From positions 5,828,001 through 5,892,000 of the forward strand of contig CM007990.1 in the NCBI GenBank assembly GCA_002189035.1: a stretch of 64,000 nucleotides of DNA. Reading direction: 5' to 3'. Each line of letters begins with the position of its first letter. Positions within the stretch are counted from its first letter, which is position 1. This stretch comes from Utricularia gibba (taxonomy: Eukaryota > Streptophyta > Magnoliopsida > Lamiales > Lentibulariaceae). Shown piece by piece: positions 48,321 through 59,636 of this stretch. A model generated the notes under the pieces. The model was given only the letters and a program-made list of their open reading frames with translations, did no database searches and was not told the DNA's origin. Position numbers and translations under genes: made by a program.

Positions 48321-51300
48321 ATGTACCAGTCCTCCGCCGCGTCCTCCTCGCAATCCGCCGGAGCCTTCCTAGCCTCCGCGCCGCGCCGCAGATCGGACAA
48401 GTGTGAATCCTCTGCGGTGATGTCTAACCATGGGGACGACGGAGGAAGCGTCGCGAACACGACTATCGGACTCAGACCGTCGTTCGGCTTCTCTGCCACG
48501 CCGTGCTCCTCTCCTCCTGACATCGCGCGGCACAGCAGCTCGCCGGCAGTGTTTTTTCTCAATCCATCGGCGGCCGACAAAAACGGTACGCGGTTTCCGT
48601 TAAAATAGAAATATGGAATTAACCTAAAGAAACGCAGCAGTTTTAGGTCAACAAGTCACCTGAGTGCGCGTGTAGTTCACGCTTCTTTGTCCTTGGCACC
48701 ACCAAACTCTGAAAAAATTGCCAAATGCACCCCAATTTAACCCCTTATTCCTTTTTATGCATACTTTTGACGGCAATTGCGTTTCTTATCCGCCAAGTAG
48801 TAGTGTACCCAGGACCACAAAAAATGAGGGGAATCTTGTGATTTATAACATATAGAGGGAGCACTTTTAAAATCAATATCTTTTTTTGTCCTTATTTGCA
48901 ACTTGGACCCCTTTTTTTCTTAATTATTGTTTTAAAAATCTTATTATCTGTTCAAAAAGATTTAGAACAATTCTTTTCATACCCAATTATTGCTTTTTTT
49001 TTTTATATAGAAAAGAAAGTCTACTGGTTTGTATGGGAATCTTAGGCATGATGTCGGGAGGTACACAAGCTTTAAAACCCTCCACCAAACAAGCTTACTG
49101 AGTTTTAGGGAGCCGTACAGGGTGAAAGTTACTAGAGGTAGAAGAAAGCAGCGGCCTACGTTTGACCGCTATAAATAAACCCAGTTAAGGTGAGAATTCA
49201 TCTCCCACAAAACCCTCTCCCCTTCTAGGAGAAGAAGAATCATTCATGGTGGTGTGTACGGACGAAGAAAACCACACACATGCACGTAGCCCAGAGTCAT
49301 GATTAGATAACGGGAAGTTACCACCCTTTCTTCTCTGTGTGTGTGTTCTCAGGGGGGTTTGAGTTCTCTTTCATGTTACACTGGCCTTGCTTCAGGGTAA
49401 ACCCGAAGTGTCCATTTCGTGGTGGAGCCCCGGTCCTATATGCCCGAGTCTCTCTCTGCCCATTGGTTTGGTTCAAAAGCCACCAGTTTTGTGAGCGTCT
49501 GAGATTAAAACAAGAATAATTTAATCTGTGAGGTGCAAGTTGTGTGTGCGAGGGTTGCTGGCTGCAGCATCTGTGCCCAAGTTGGGCGAGTTTCAGACCC
49601 ACAACTTGCCCTCGTGCATTGGTTTAATGATGAAAGGCATTCATTGTGTGCATAGTGCAGAGGCACTCCCCAGAATTCAAATTCAAACTCAGCCTTTTGT
49701 TGGGAGAGACGATGACTCAGTTCCCCCACCATAAGAGCTGCATTTTCCCACTCTCCTGTCTAACCTTAGGATTTCATTAGGGTATCCAATAACCGCAATA
49801 GAATAGAGAAGAAGAAGAAGAGGAGGGGAAGTAACTGTCAGAAAACTAGTAGTATGAGTTGGTGGGATGATGATGATGATGATGACGAAATATCTTATGG
49901 TCTAAAGTTTGTCGTTTTCTTTTGGGTGATAATCTATTACTAGTTGCTATTACTTTGTATTGAATAAGGATAATCGTTTTTTATTTATATTTTTTTTAAA
50001 AAAATTTAAAGCATCCTTTTTTTATTCTGCAAGTGGCGGCTGGTAGCTGTGTAGTAGAGTAAAAAAAAAAAAAAACATTTGTAGTAAAATCCTAAGACTG
50101 GTGTCTCTTTCTTAAACTCGAAACCCTAATTTCCAAGCCTAACTCAAAACCGTGCTTAAGCAGGCAAAACCAGCCCTAGATTTGAAACCCTAATCTCAGT
50201 AGTGTCATGAGTAATGGATATGCTACGTGATGTGATGGTGTGCAGGGGGTTTTCGCTGACTAGAGAAGGGTGCAGCTCGAAGGGCATGGGCGACGGTGGC
50301 GGTTCGGGCTCCAGGCTGAGTTTCAACGGATCCGAATCGTTGACTGGGGTGTCTGATCACGAACACGAGCAAATGAAGATGCATCACTGCAACAAGTACC
50401 AGCCGCTTGTGGATCCCATCCTCTTCTCCATCGCGCAGAGGGCTGATGGGGTCGACCCCCACTCTCAGGTAGGCCTAAAGTTGTAACTAACTAACTACGC
50501 TAGGTTTTAGAAATGGAAAAGACCACTGGAAGCCATTGGAGAAAAGAGAAGAATCTGGAACAGTATGATCAAACTGGTTTTGAATGACGATCTGAACCTT
50601 GTTGAAGATTGTATGTTCTGTTTTTTGAAGCACTGGAATGCCTTATAAGGGTGATTTTTCTTATGAACTAAGTGAAGGAGCTTGGAATGGCAGATTCAGT
50701 TCGGTTTGTCGCAAAGTTCGATGGGGATGGCTTCGAATAGCAATCTGCTCAACACTCCCCGGATTCGGTCCCGTGCAAAATGCGAGCGAAGCGCGGGTGC
50801 GCGACGCATCCACGCAGCATCGCAGAGAGGGTAGGTGACCATTGCATATAATTGTTTGTCTTTGACTGCATCCCACCTCGGATCGTGGGAAATGATGGCT
50901 TTATGAGACACTTCAGCCATAGATGATGTGTGCAGATTGTCCTTTTACCGTGTAGTTCGATTGTCTTATGGATAGAATTTTCACGCTTGTGTTTGAGGGG
51001 AGAAACACACAACACACATCAACCCACTGCGAATATTGAAGCTAATGTCATTTTCTCTTGGCTTACAGGAAAGAAGGACAAGGATAAGCGGGAAGCTGAA
51101 GAAGCTGCAAGATCTTGTTCCCAACATGGATAAGGTAATAAAGATCATCCCTTTTGAAAACATGGGTGCTATGTGCTAGTAAAAGCTTCATTTATTTATT
51201 CGTTAGTTGCAGCAAACGAGCTATGCAGACATGCTGGATTTGGCTGTGCAGCACATCAAATGCCTTCAGACTCAGGTCCAGGTAAGTAGTCGTCGAATCC

Positions 51301-51554
51301 AAATCATATGCCTCTCAAAGCAATCCTTTTTGACATCTATTTTAGGGTTTACATTTAAGATATCTCTGAAAAACCAATTGAAATATCGCATAGGACACCC
51401 TGTTTCATGTACATGTAAATGAATGCATTCACCATGTTTGAACATTTTTGTTTGCCTGTTTTAGAAACTCAATGATGATCTGGAAGGCTGCTCGTGTGGT
51501 TCCAATAGAAATAAAAACCAACTGCAGCAGTTGTTGCATTACAAGGAAAACTGA
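48321..51554 (+). CDS. bHLH transcription factor, subgroup IX (bHLH80/122/128/130 class), frame breaks
   Basis: DNA-binding regulator; relatives bind E-boxes in stress and flowering control. Exons: 48321-48585 (MYQSSAASSSQS ... ARHSSSPAVFF), 50246-50468 (GFSLTREGCSSKGMGD), 50694-50830, 51069-51134, 51213-51281, 51465-51554. Exon 3 has the group signature SVPCKMRAKRGCATHPRSIA, exon 4 ERRTRISGKLKKLQDLVPNM, exon 5 TSYADMLDLAVQHIKCLQTQ, so basic region and both helices are present. Within exon 3, NLLNTP and DSVPCK are one base out of phase at the C run 50757-50760. Exon 1 to exon 2 is also one base short at the G run 50245-50249. A second in-frame ATG at 50214 could start a shorter product without exon 1. 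Confidence 0.85.
49866..49887. repeat. (GAT)n microsatellite in bHLH intron 1
   Basis: About seven GAT units in the first intron of the bHLH gene. Confidence 0.85.
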
Positions 51555-52359
51555 AAAGGGGAGGCCAATTTTCATGTTGCGTGTTGCTACTAAGTTTCCT
51601 CTGTGTGTTTTGCACATCATCTCTTGGACAGTGCTGTGTGTAAGCTGTTCTTATTTTCGATCTCTTTTTGAGAATGAAAGTGAAATAGCAATTGAAAATG
51701 CCTTCTGTGTTCTTCTTTGTAATCTTCATTTTGGTTGCCTAACATTTTCTTTTTCTTCTGTGGTTTGATGGAAAGAGTGTTATGATTCGTGAGTTGCTGC
51801 TTTTAAGCTCATTGATGTAGTGCAATCATCAACAAGATCCAAAATCATCAATCACGACACAAGAAAAATTACTGTTACACGTGCAAGTTGCTACAGAGTG
51901 ACTTGAGCAGTGAGCATATACTGCTACCTCTGTTCCTGAAGAACAGCCTTTGAACTAGACACGTTTTTTTACCGGGAAGAATTAGTACTAACCGGGCAGC
52001 GGGCAGGTTTTGTCGTTTTTTTTTTTAAAATTTTGCTATTTCACAAAATATATTGTAAAAACATTTTAATATATAAAGGAAATGACCAAAATGGGTTTCG
52101 AATGGCAGTGGCACGTATATTTACACACACCATTACACTGGCTCTCCAGAGCAAGTAATCTGGAAGCTGAATGTAATTCCCAACTGCAGGATCCCATCTC
52201 TTTATGTACACCAAATTCCACACCTACAAAAACTTGGGAACACCATTTTCAGATCGCATCTCATCTGCAGAGAGCACCCATTCAAAGAAGTGTTCAATGC
52301 AATGTGGTACCGGGCTTCAGCCTTCGGGGAGTGAGTCTGTGTTTCTTCCAGTCTAATGG
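51555..52359. other. Convergent 3' regions of bHLH and aspartic protease genes
   Basis: 3'UTRs and an AT-rich segment (about 52010-52080). Open frames on the minus strand here are a shadow extension of the protease's last exon. No further gene seen. Confidence 0.4.
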
Positions 52360-55359
52360 CTATAGCAATGGAAGCAGTAGCAATCCCATCAGCAGCAGCA
52401 ATGAGGAGGAGGGGATATTGAAGCTGCAGCCACTGGGCAGGGAGTGAGCTCCGACAAGATGCACAGAGCCCGTGATTTCGTCCTTCAGTTCGATAGTCGA
52501 AGAGCCTAGCATCAGGACAGCAGAGTGAAACAGCCTGTTTAAGTAGGATAAGATCCACAGGAAAATGAATGTGTGTGTGTGTGTGTGTGTGATGATGCTT
52601 ACAGTTGTACTCGGTCCAGCCAATTGTTTGGTTTTCGAGATCATAGACGACCAGCTTATTTGAGAGAACTAAATCTGTCCAAGTTAGACAAGCCCACAAT
52701 TAAGAGAACTGGAAAAGAATGTGGAGCAAATTTATCTACACTGTGAAAATATGACAAAAAGAGCTGAACATTTTTGCACCTCCTAAGAGGGTAATGTTCA
52801 TTTTATCAGGGGAACTCAAGCCACTATTTTGCCATCCAATGCAAATCAAATCTTCCTGCGAGCAAAGCAGTCATAAGGGAAATGAAATCAGTTTTTTTTA
52901 GGTAATGTGCATTTTAAGACACAAGTAGAGCAAAATATACAATTGTGGAGTGTACGTACAAAAGGGAATAGATATTCATGAGGATAAACGGTCAACGAGA
53001 GAGAATTTTCAAAGTGAAGAGTGACATTTGGAAATCCCTCATCAACACTGCAAAATCCACGAGCAAAGTGAAGAGTGAATCTCAAGAATCTACACAATCG
53101 GCTATGGGAATTATGTATGGTGCCAAACCCTCACAGAAACCACAAAGATAGATTGGAAATGGCACCATACACTACAGCATCAAACAATTCATAGTACCTT
53201 CCAGAATAGGCAAAACAAGAGTATTCATCATGAAGAATTTGTAATTTTAAATTCAACTGCCAGGAGAGAATCTGAAAAGCACAAAAGAAAAACAAAAAAA
53301 AAATTGAAAAGATGAAATCAAACATTCGAAAAAATTTATCTCCAATGCAGATAAGACAAACATCAGACCTTCGTTACTAAAGGTTCATAAATGAACTGGG
53401 GCAAATATGCCAGAGTAGTACCACTGTCAATTATAGCACCTTTCTTCTCAAATTTAGTAAAATTATCTCTAGTCAGATTCAGAAAATCAAGACCAACTTG
53501 AACTCCAGTCAAGTTGACATTGTAATGTGGCCTGCACCAAAAGGTAACAGTTTGTTTTTTCAACAAAGAATGGGAACTCAATTAGCAGGAAAGAAGAATA
53601 GGTGTACTATCAAAGGCTAGTGAGTAGTCATACTGGTCAGGCAACAGTGGTGTAGTTTTTACTTGAGGTTGAACAACATGACCAATGGCAAAAATGCCTC
53701 CACCATTGACACCGTCTAAGCAATGTGCAAACATTTTTCTCACTTTCCCAGTGTAGGCTAGTTGTGAAAGCATTGATGCATTTGATTTTCCGAAACCCAA
53801 TATCCCATCAAGCGCATCATCTGAAGATTCCAAATCCCCAGATTGCCTAACACTACATCTGCACAAAATGATCGACAAAGAGATGAGTTCCAATATGTAT
53901 ATCATTAAGGAAATAATAATCAAGCAAGGCGTTGCATCTGCTAACGGTAGCAACTGACATGCGCATGAATTACATTAAGTGTAGTCATCCATGAAAAGGT
54001 GTTCTCCAAGATTGAAAAGACCCTTCAGTAAAATGGATACCTACCCGAAAATAACACTTCCGTTTCCTGAATTGGTTTTCAAATCACCAGAAACAAGATC
54101 GTATTGGACAAAATCCTCAACAAAGTATCCCATATTATAACTTCCATCACTGTAGATCTCGGCATATATGCAAGATACATTAGAAGAGCAATTTGATAAG
54201 CCTCCACCAATCGCTTTACAGAAACTTCGATTACATGAAACAAGTTCGCTCGTGAGGGAGTCTTTTGGGTCATATAAAGTAAGTTCCATCTGAAAAAGTG
54301 CAGCATAAACTGAATACATGACAGTGTAGTGAAAAAGCAAATGGCGCAAGCACTCATCCCTACACCTACAACAATGAGAAATAGTAAGATGAGGGTCATA
54401 CACCACGGTATCCTTTACGGGGGCATTGCTGGCACTGGATGCAGTTAACCCATGTTATGTCACTCCCAGTGTCAACTTGAACATAATAGTCCTTCGGTGG
54501 CATCCCAATGCCAATTTTGGCGTAATACAGTCTGGGGAACAAATGAAGAACATTAAATAGGAAAATATCATTGTATGTTAATTCGTGTAAATGAGTTAGA
54601 ACGGTCAAGCTCTTTCTCTTCGACATATTTGCAGTAAAAGAACAGTAAATAAACACATGAACTCAAGACCACAGTTTATAACAAGCCGGAATCTTTTATT
54701 AACAAGCTGAGTAGCAGTCGAATTGCCGTGCCTGCATAAACCCAATACCCATACTCCTAAAACCATTATCCAGGCTGCATCACTAAACCCGATACCACTA
54801 CTTATTTTTTTGAAAGACACCCCCTTAAACACGACCACCGAAGGCATCGATTGAGAGCACAACGAGAACCAATTTCAAAACCAATTCACGATAGGTTATT
54901 CCCTTCTTAAATGAAAATCACCACTTTTCGTTGTCATCTTTACAATGCTGAAACCCGCGTGTGTAAACAGAGATTGAGTGCCAATGCACAGTGTACCAAC
55001 GACACCCACAAACAGACGATCAGAAAAAAAAAAAAAAAAACTTCAATCCCCCTACAAAGCAAAGCAAAAGGCACTCACCCAACAGCCTCGGGTCGACCCG
55101 TCCCGCCCAGCGGGAGATCAACGCCTGCAAGAATGGCGAGATGACGAATGTCATCGTGAGCTCTGAGAGCACTGAGTGTCGGGTCGGAGCCTGCGAACTT
55201 GTAATTGACTTTCATGACTCCGGTTCCTCCAGTAGCATCGGCGCCAATGGAGGCGAAAAAATTGAGCAGGAGAACCAGAGAGAACAAGAAACCGGCGCAT
55301 CCCTTGAATCGGAGAAAGTCATCGGCGCCGGAGAAAGGTCTACGACCCGTAGCGTCCAT
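52360..55359 (-). CDS. Aspartic protease, A1 pepsin-like, GPI-anchored plant type (A36/A39-like)
   Basis: Secreted aspartic endopeptidase, probably held at the plasma membrane. The ATG at 55359 is preferred over one at 55452 because it is followed directly by a signal sequence (FLFSLVLLLNFFASIG). The first active site is YVQVDTGSDITWVNC near 54450-54480; the second is IIDSGTTLAYLP near 53395-53430. Other segments: YYAKIGIGMPPKDYYV, YDPKDSLTSELVSC, DALDGILGFGKSNASMLSQL, MFAHCLDGVNGGGIFAIG, VDEGFPNVTLHFENSLSL, VLSNKLVVYDLENQTIGWTE. The last exon ends with IELKDEITGSVHLVG, then SFNIPSSSLLLLMGLLLLPL, a hydrophobic GPI-attachment-type tail. About ten exons joined in frame. Intact. Confidence 0.88.
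52568..52591. repeat. (GT)n microsatellite in the last intron of the protease gene
   Basis: About a dozen GT units close to the 5' splice site of the last intron (donor after TACAACT, minus strand). Confidence 0.85.
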
Positions 55360-56016
55360 ATGCTTCTTCCTCAGACTACCCAAACGACAGCTAGGATGAC
55401 ACGGCGATTTGTTTAACATTTCTTCCCCACAGTTTTGTTTTTTAAATCTCATTCAAATAATTGGAAGCGATTCCATAAAATTTATTATTTTTTAATCCAT
55501 CCTCTTCCTCTCTTTTTTCCACACGATTGGTAAACATTAAACGTCATTAGTCCAAGATCAATTATTGCAATTAAGGTAATGCATGTGTATTAGATTTGGG
55601 CCCAGCCCACATATAGCCCAATTCTCAATAAGTGCCACGGCCCAATTACGATTCATACCTTTTCCCATTCCTAAACATGCAACCATCAGTATTTTAAATG
55701 ATCAAAAAACACAACAAAAACATCTATTTTTCTTTTCACGTGTTTTGTGAGATAAAAATGGAAACTGCTCAGAATCATTCACAACGTCCAGGCCATGAGC
55801 AAGACACAGCCCATTTCAATCGATAGAATCGCAAACCCCCGTTTTCTTCTGCAATGAGGACATTTGCAAGACAAGGGAATTATCAATTCCAAGCTATCAA
55901 TAAAGTAACTGCTCCAAGAAACACATACTGTTTCCCAGGGAATGGTGAGCATGGAACCTGCCTGCAAAAAGGGCGGAGAGTAGGACTTGGAGAGTTCTGT
56001 TGAAGGAGAGGATGAT
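55360..56016. other. Protease promoter and spacer
   Basis: Contains GGGCCCAGCCC near 55596-55606 and GGCCCA near 55639. No CDS. The right part flanks the transporter relic. Confidence 0.35.
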
Positions 56017-57267
56017 ATGGAGAACAGCAGCTCCTCTGTTCATGCAGTAATGAACATGATTGGCATGGTCATAGGTATTTGAATACATGCCTTCATGCTT
56101 TTGTACCTCCGTTGTTTGATCAATTCAAAAGAATAGAATAATGGTACCTCAGGTTTGGGACAGTCATCTGTGTTCATAGTAGTAGGCCTTGAAGCAGCAT
56201 GTGAAGAACACTTCCCATCTACTTGGCAGATGCTCGCACAAGAATCCCAAGGCAAGGGACTACAAGAACATTGGGCAGAATGAATTCGGATCCAAGGGAA
56301 GAATCCTTGCCGGATTTTCATTTACATGAAAATCTCCATGGCAACCTTGCTATTGTTTTCAACAGCATCCATCTCAGGTGGGGCTGGGCTCGTTTATCTA
56401 CTTCTCAGCTGTTAGATATTATAGCTGTACTAGTTGCCCCTCCCAGATTGTGGCTAAGGAACCTTTCTTCGATTTCGTTCCTTTCAACTGCTGGAATTCT
56501 CATGTCAGTCCTCATTTTTTTGTCTGGACAATACATGTTCAGTTACGCTGGTCATATAGTCTTCCCTAATGTATACTCTGCCATGAAAGATCCTTCCAAG
56601 TTACAAAGGTAGAAAAAAATCAGGCTGCTTTTTATTTTTCTCTAAGCATCCCAAAAATAACACCGTCAAAATGCATCAGTTTCATCAGCTTGCTGATGCA
56701 CACTGTAGTTCAAAGCTTTAAATAATCGCATGCTCTTTTGTGCAACCTCAGGTATCGGTCATCATCTTCTCAGTAGTGACTAGCATGTACACAATCTTAG
56801 TCCGGTCCTCATGTTGACTCTCAGATTAGACTACGAAGTCTCTACCTCACAATGATTGCACTCTGGGCAACACCATGCTCACCCAAACGACAAAATATGC
56901 TCTGGAGTTCGCACCATTGGCAATCCAACTTGAGAGAAGCATTCCTCATTCAACACAGGTAACAAAGATGATCATCCGAGGGACAACTGGATCAATTCTA
57001 TTTCTTATGATACTCACTCTTACACTCACTGTGCCTTACTTTGAGCATGTTCTGAGCCTCACTGGATCGTCGGTGAGTGTAGGCATCAGCATAATCCTTC
57101 CATGCGCCTTTCATACCAAGATATTTTGGAGCCAGATTTCTAAACCGCTGGTGTCTCTCAATGTAGTTATCATAACCCTTGGAGTACTTATGGGAGCCTT
57201 CGGCACTATTTCATCTTCAATGTCTCTCCTGAAAAGTGTAGAGGGAGGCCATAGAAACCATATTTAA
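56017..57267 (+). pseudogene. AVT1-type vacuolar amino-acid transporter, decayed copy
   Basis: Blocks of a plant AVT1 (Aa_trans) transporter lie in order but in shifting frames. ATG 56017 gives SSVHAVMNMIGMVIG; then GLGQSS; TSHLLGRCSHKNPKARDYKN and IGQNEFGSKGRILAGF near 56215-56320; STSQLLDIIAVLVA and LRNLSSISFLSTAGILMSVL; YMFSYAGHIVFPNVYSAMKD; SVVTSMYTIL; GPHVDSQIRL; TKYALEFAPLAIQLE; and an intact C-terminal block (TLTVPYFEHVLSLTGSSVSV, CAFHTKIFWSQISKPLVSLN) to the stop at 57267. Missing pieces include the segment after GLGQ, some 40 residues before YMFSYAG and part of the loop before GPHVDSQ. Several indels exceed one base, so this is a true pseudogene, though fairly young at its 3' end. 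Confidence 0.85.
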
Positions 57268-57491
57268 GTACTCAAAGCCTCTAAGATGTATGGAATAAGT
57301 TATCTTGGATTTTATTTACGCAAGTGAGATAATCCTCATGGAATTTCAACATGTACACTTACATATAAACACATCCTTGGACCCTTGAAGGCCAATCTTG
57401 TACCACTCGAATTTGTGAAATGTTCACCTGACATGTTTCACAAAACCAGTGTTTCTATTCTACTCTTGGCTGTAAGCATGGACGTAAGAGG

Positions 57492-59073
57492 TTACCAATG
57501 AAGTCCAGAACTTGCAGCCCGCATAAGTGGATGAGCAAAGTAAATGCCGAGGGTCAAGAATGTTATTGATAAGTAAGGCAACCGGAGAAACTCCTTGTAG
57601 TAATCCCGAGGCAACTTCTGGCGCCCGTCAAGAATAGCAGCAAATGGAACTACGCTGGTTCTCTGCTTCACAATCTCGAACGCTTCACCATGTCGCTTGG
57701 CCAGCCTTCTGTCCCCATTCCATACGCCAAAAAGATGGTGTGCAATCAAACCCAAAGAAGCTGCTACAGCAACTGAATTCCCTATCCAGACAGTGTGGGC
57801 AATGCACCACATTACTTGTCCGACCATCTGATCAAGGAATATGAAAATCATATCACGAAACTGCAAATTACTGAGAATAGATTAAAGAGCTGAGGATCAG
57901 ACTTTTGAGGAGGGATGAAAAGCATACTGGATATCAGGCAATTTACTCTCACCTCTGAGTGTGAACTAAACATAAGACAGCGACTTACGGAACACATTTT
58001 CAATTTGTATAAAAAAAATCCATGGTCATATGTCCTCTAAATCTCAAATTTAAACCAAAAAACATGGAATAACTTCTGTATACCTGTGGGTGCCGAGTGA
58101 TTCGAATAATTCCAGTTTCCCAAAGATGCATCTTGGGCTTGTCAACTGCCGCAACCTCGAGCAAATTAAAAGTAGACGGATAAAGGAAAAAGAATGAGAC
58201 AAAGTTGGTGAGCCAGAGAAGCTCATGTAACCAAGGAACACCCTGAAGTTGCCATAGCTGCACTCCATCATATCTATGGTTGATAAAGTAAACCTGAAAA
58301 AACCAGTAACGTTAGTAAATCTAAGAACTGGAAAATAGTAGGTCACAGCATATGCATTGTATGCTACAATACAGAAATCTAAGCACTACGTAAACTTCAA
58401 TAGGTCATGGTGGGATACTCACAATTGTAGTAACAGCCAGTGGAAGAGATACCCCAGCAAACAATACACGGAATGCTCGTTCTCCAATAACTTTCTCGCC
58501 TTCGTCCCTGAGACTAGCCAAGCCACTATGAACTAGAGCAAAAATGAGAGTAAGAAGAAACATGGCAACCTGAAAATGGAAAAACATCACCATTAATTTT
58601 AAGCACAACGAACTTCATCTTTCCCCAACAAAAGAAACATAAACTACTTTCAATTGAAGAACTCCAACTCGAACCTCATGGCTGCCAGAAAAGTTTGATA
58701 CGGCGTTAATAAACGGTTTACCCAAGCCAGTTTGATTATCGAGCCAAAATAAGTTAAGGAGATAAAGCACCACGCCCAAAACGCCGGCGAAATATAACCA
58801 CGAAGAAATCCTCTGTTTGTACAAGTCAAATTCTGCAGAATTTTCCCCCACCAAGAAGGAAGCTTCATCTTCCTCAGCTTCGGTGTCCGCAATCCGCACC
58901 ACGAACGCTTTCCGCTTCCTGGAGGTCAAAAAATTGATAGAACCGCAACGGGATACATTCCCACTGACATGAAACGAGGATGATACTGTCGAAGAAATGC
59001 TAAAAACACACTTGGGCTGCAGCAGACGATACTGAGAACAAAGAGGAACGGAGAGATGACCAGAAGCAGCCAT
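57492..59073 (-). CDS. Z-ISO: 15-cis-zeta-carotene isomerase (Z-ISO), chloroplastic
   Basis: Chloroplast envelope heme b protein of the NnrU family that isomerises the 15-cis bond of 9,15,9'-tri-cis-zeta-carotene, between PDS and ZDS in carotenoid synthesis. The ATG at 59073 opens a Ser-rich transit peptide ([19 protein letters not shown]); the frame upstream has only a GTG. Then [178 protein letters not shown] and the end [13 protein letters not shown]. Four exons, intact. The histidines of HSG and RHPQ are kept. Confidence 0.95.
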
Positions 59074-59636
59074 GGCAGCTCCAAAAAAATGGTGCACAAA
59101 GACGATGAAAGAGGATCAGGTACTTGATGATGGACCAAAATCAGAGGTGAACATGTGCGGTCCACGTGACGAATGAAAGCCTAGGCCCAAATTCCCGCCA
59201 ATCACCCAAACACAGCCCTAAAAAATCCAATTGGGCTTCCATTTTTTTTTTCAATGGCAAGATATATTTAGAATTAGAAATGGAATATAAAAGAGGAAAA
59301 ATGTTTTTTAAATATAAATATAGTTGTAACAGATGTGCACTCTTTTCTAATCAAGATTAGGGTGCCTTAGGCTTAGTAAGTATCATTAATTATGTATTGA
59401 TTATCCCTAATCCTGGTGAAATTATCATCGTCGTTAACAGAGCAGAAGACGAAAAAGGAAATTGTGAAGCATTTTTGGGTAATCCGCAGAAAGCGTACAT
59501 CACGACTCCCATCGGCGCTTTCATCTCTCCACCCCGAACGGTTGAAATCGGCGGCCTGTCGGGAATGCAATAATACATTGTGCCGCTGGATCTATTGGAG
59601 GCATATTAGATTCATTTCTTCTTCTTAAGATCGAAC
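59074..59636. promoter_or_regulatory. Bidirectional promoter between Z-ISO and Rab GDI
   Basis: 563 bases between divergent start codons. It has a G-box CACGTG at 59163-59168, GGCCCA at 59184-59189 and TGGGCT at 59232-59237, all nearer Z-ISO. The G-box fits light regulation of carotenoid genes (inference). Confidence 0.5.

Noticed and set aside
49346-49362. miR398-like start TGTGTTCTCAGG in the bHLH intron
   Set aside because: Only the first 12 bases agree with miR398 and no complementary arm follows or precedes within hairpin distance.
6348-50760. Programmed ribosomal frameshifting as the cause of the one-base slips
   Set aside because: The slips are in unrelated families with no known recoding and lack slippery-heptamer plus stem arrangements; a base-calling error is simpler.
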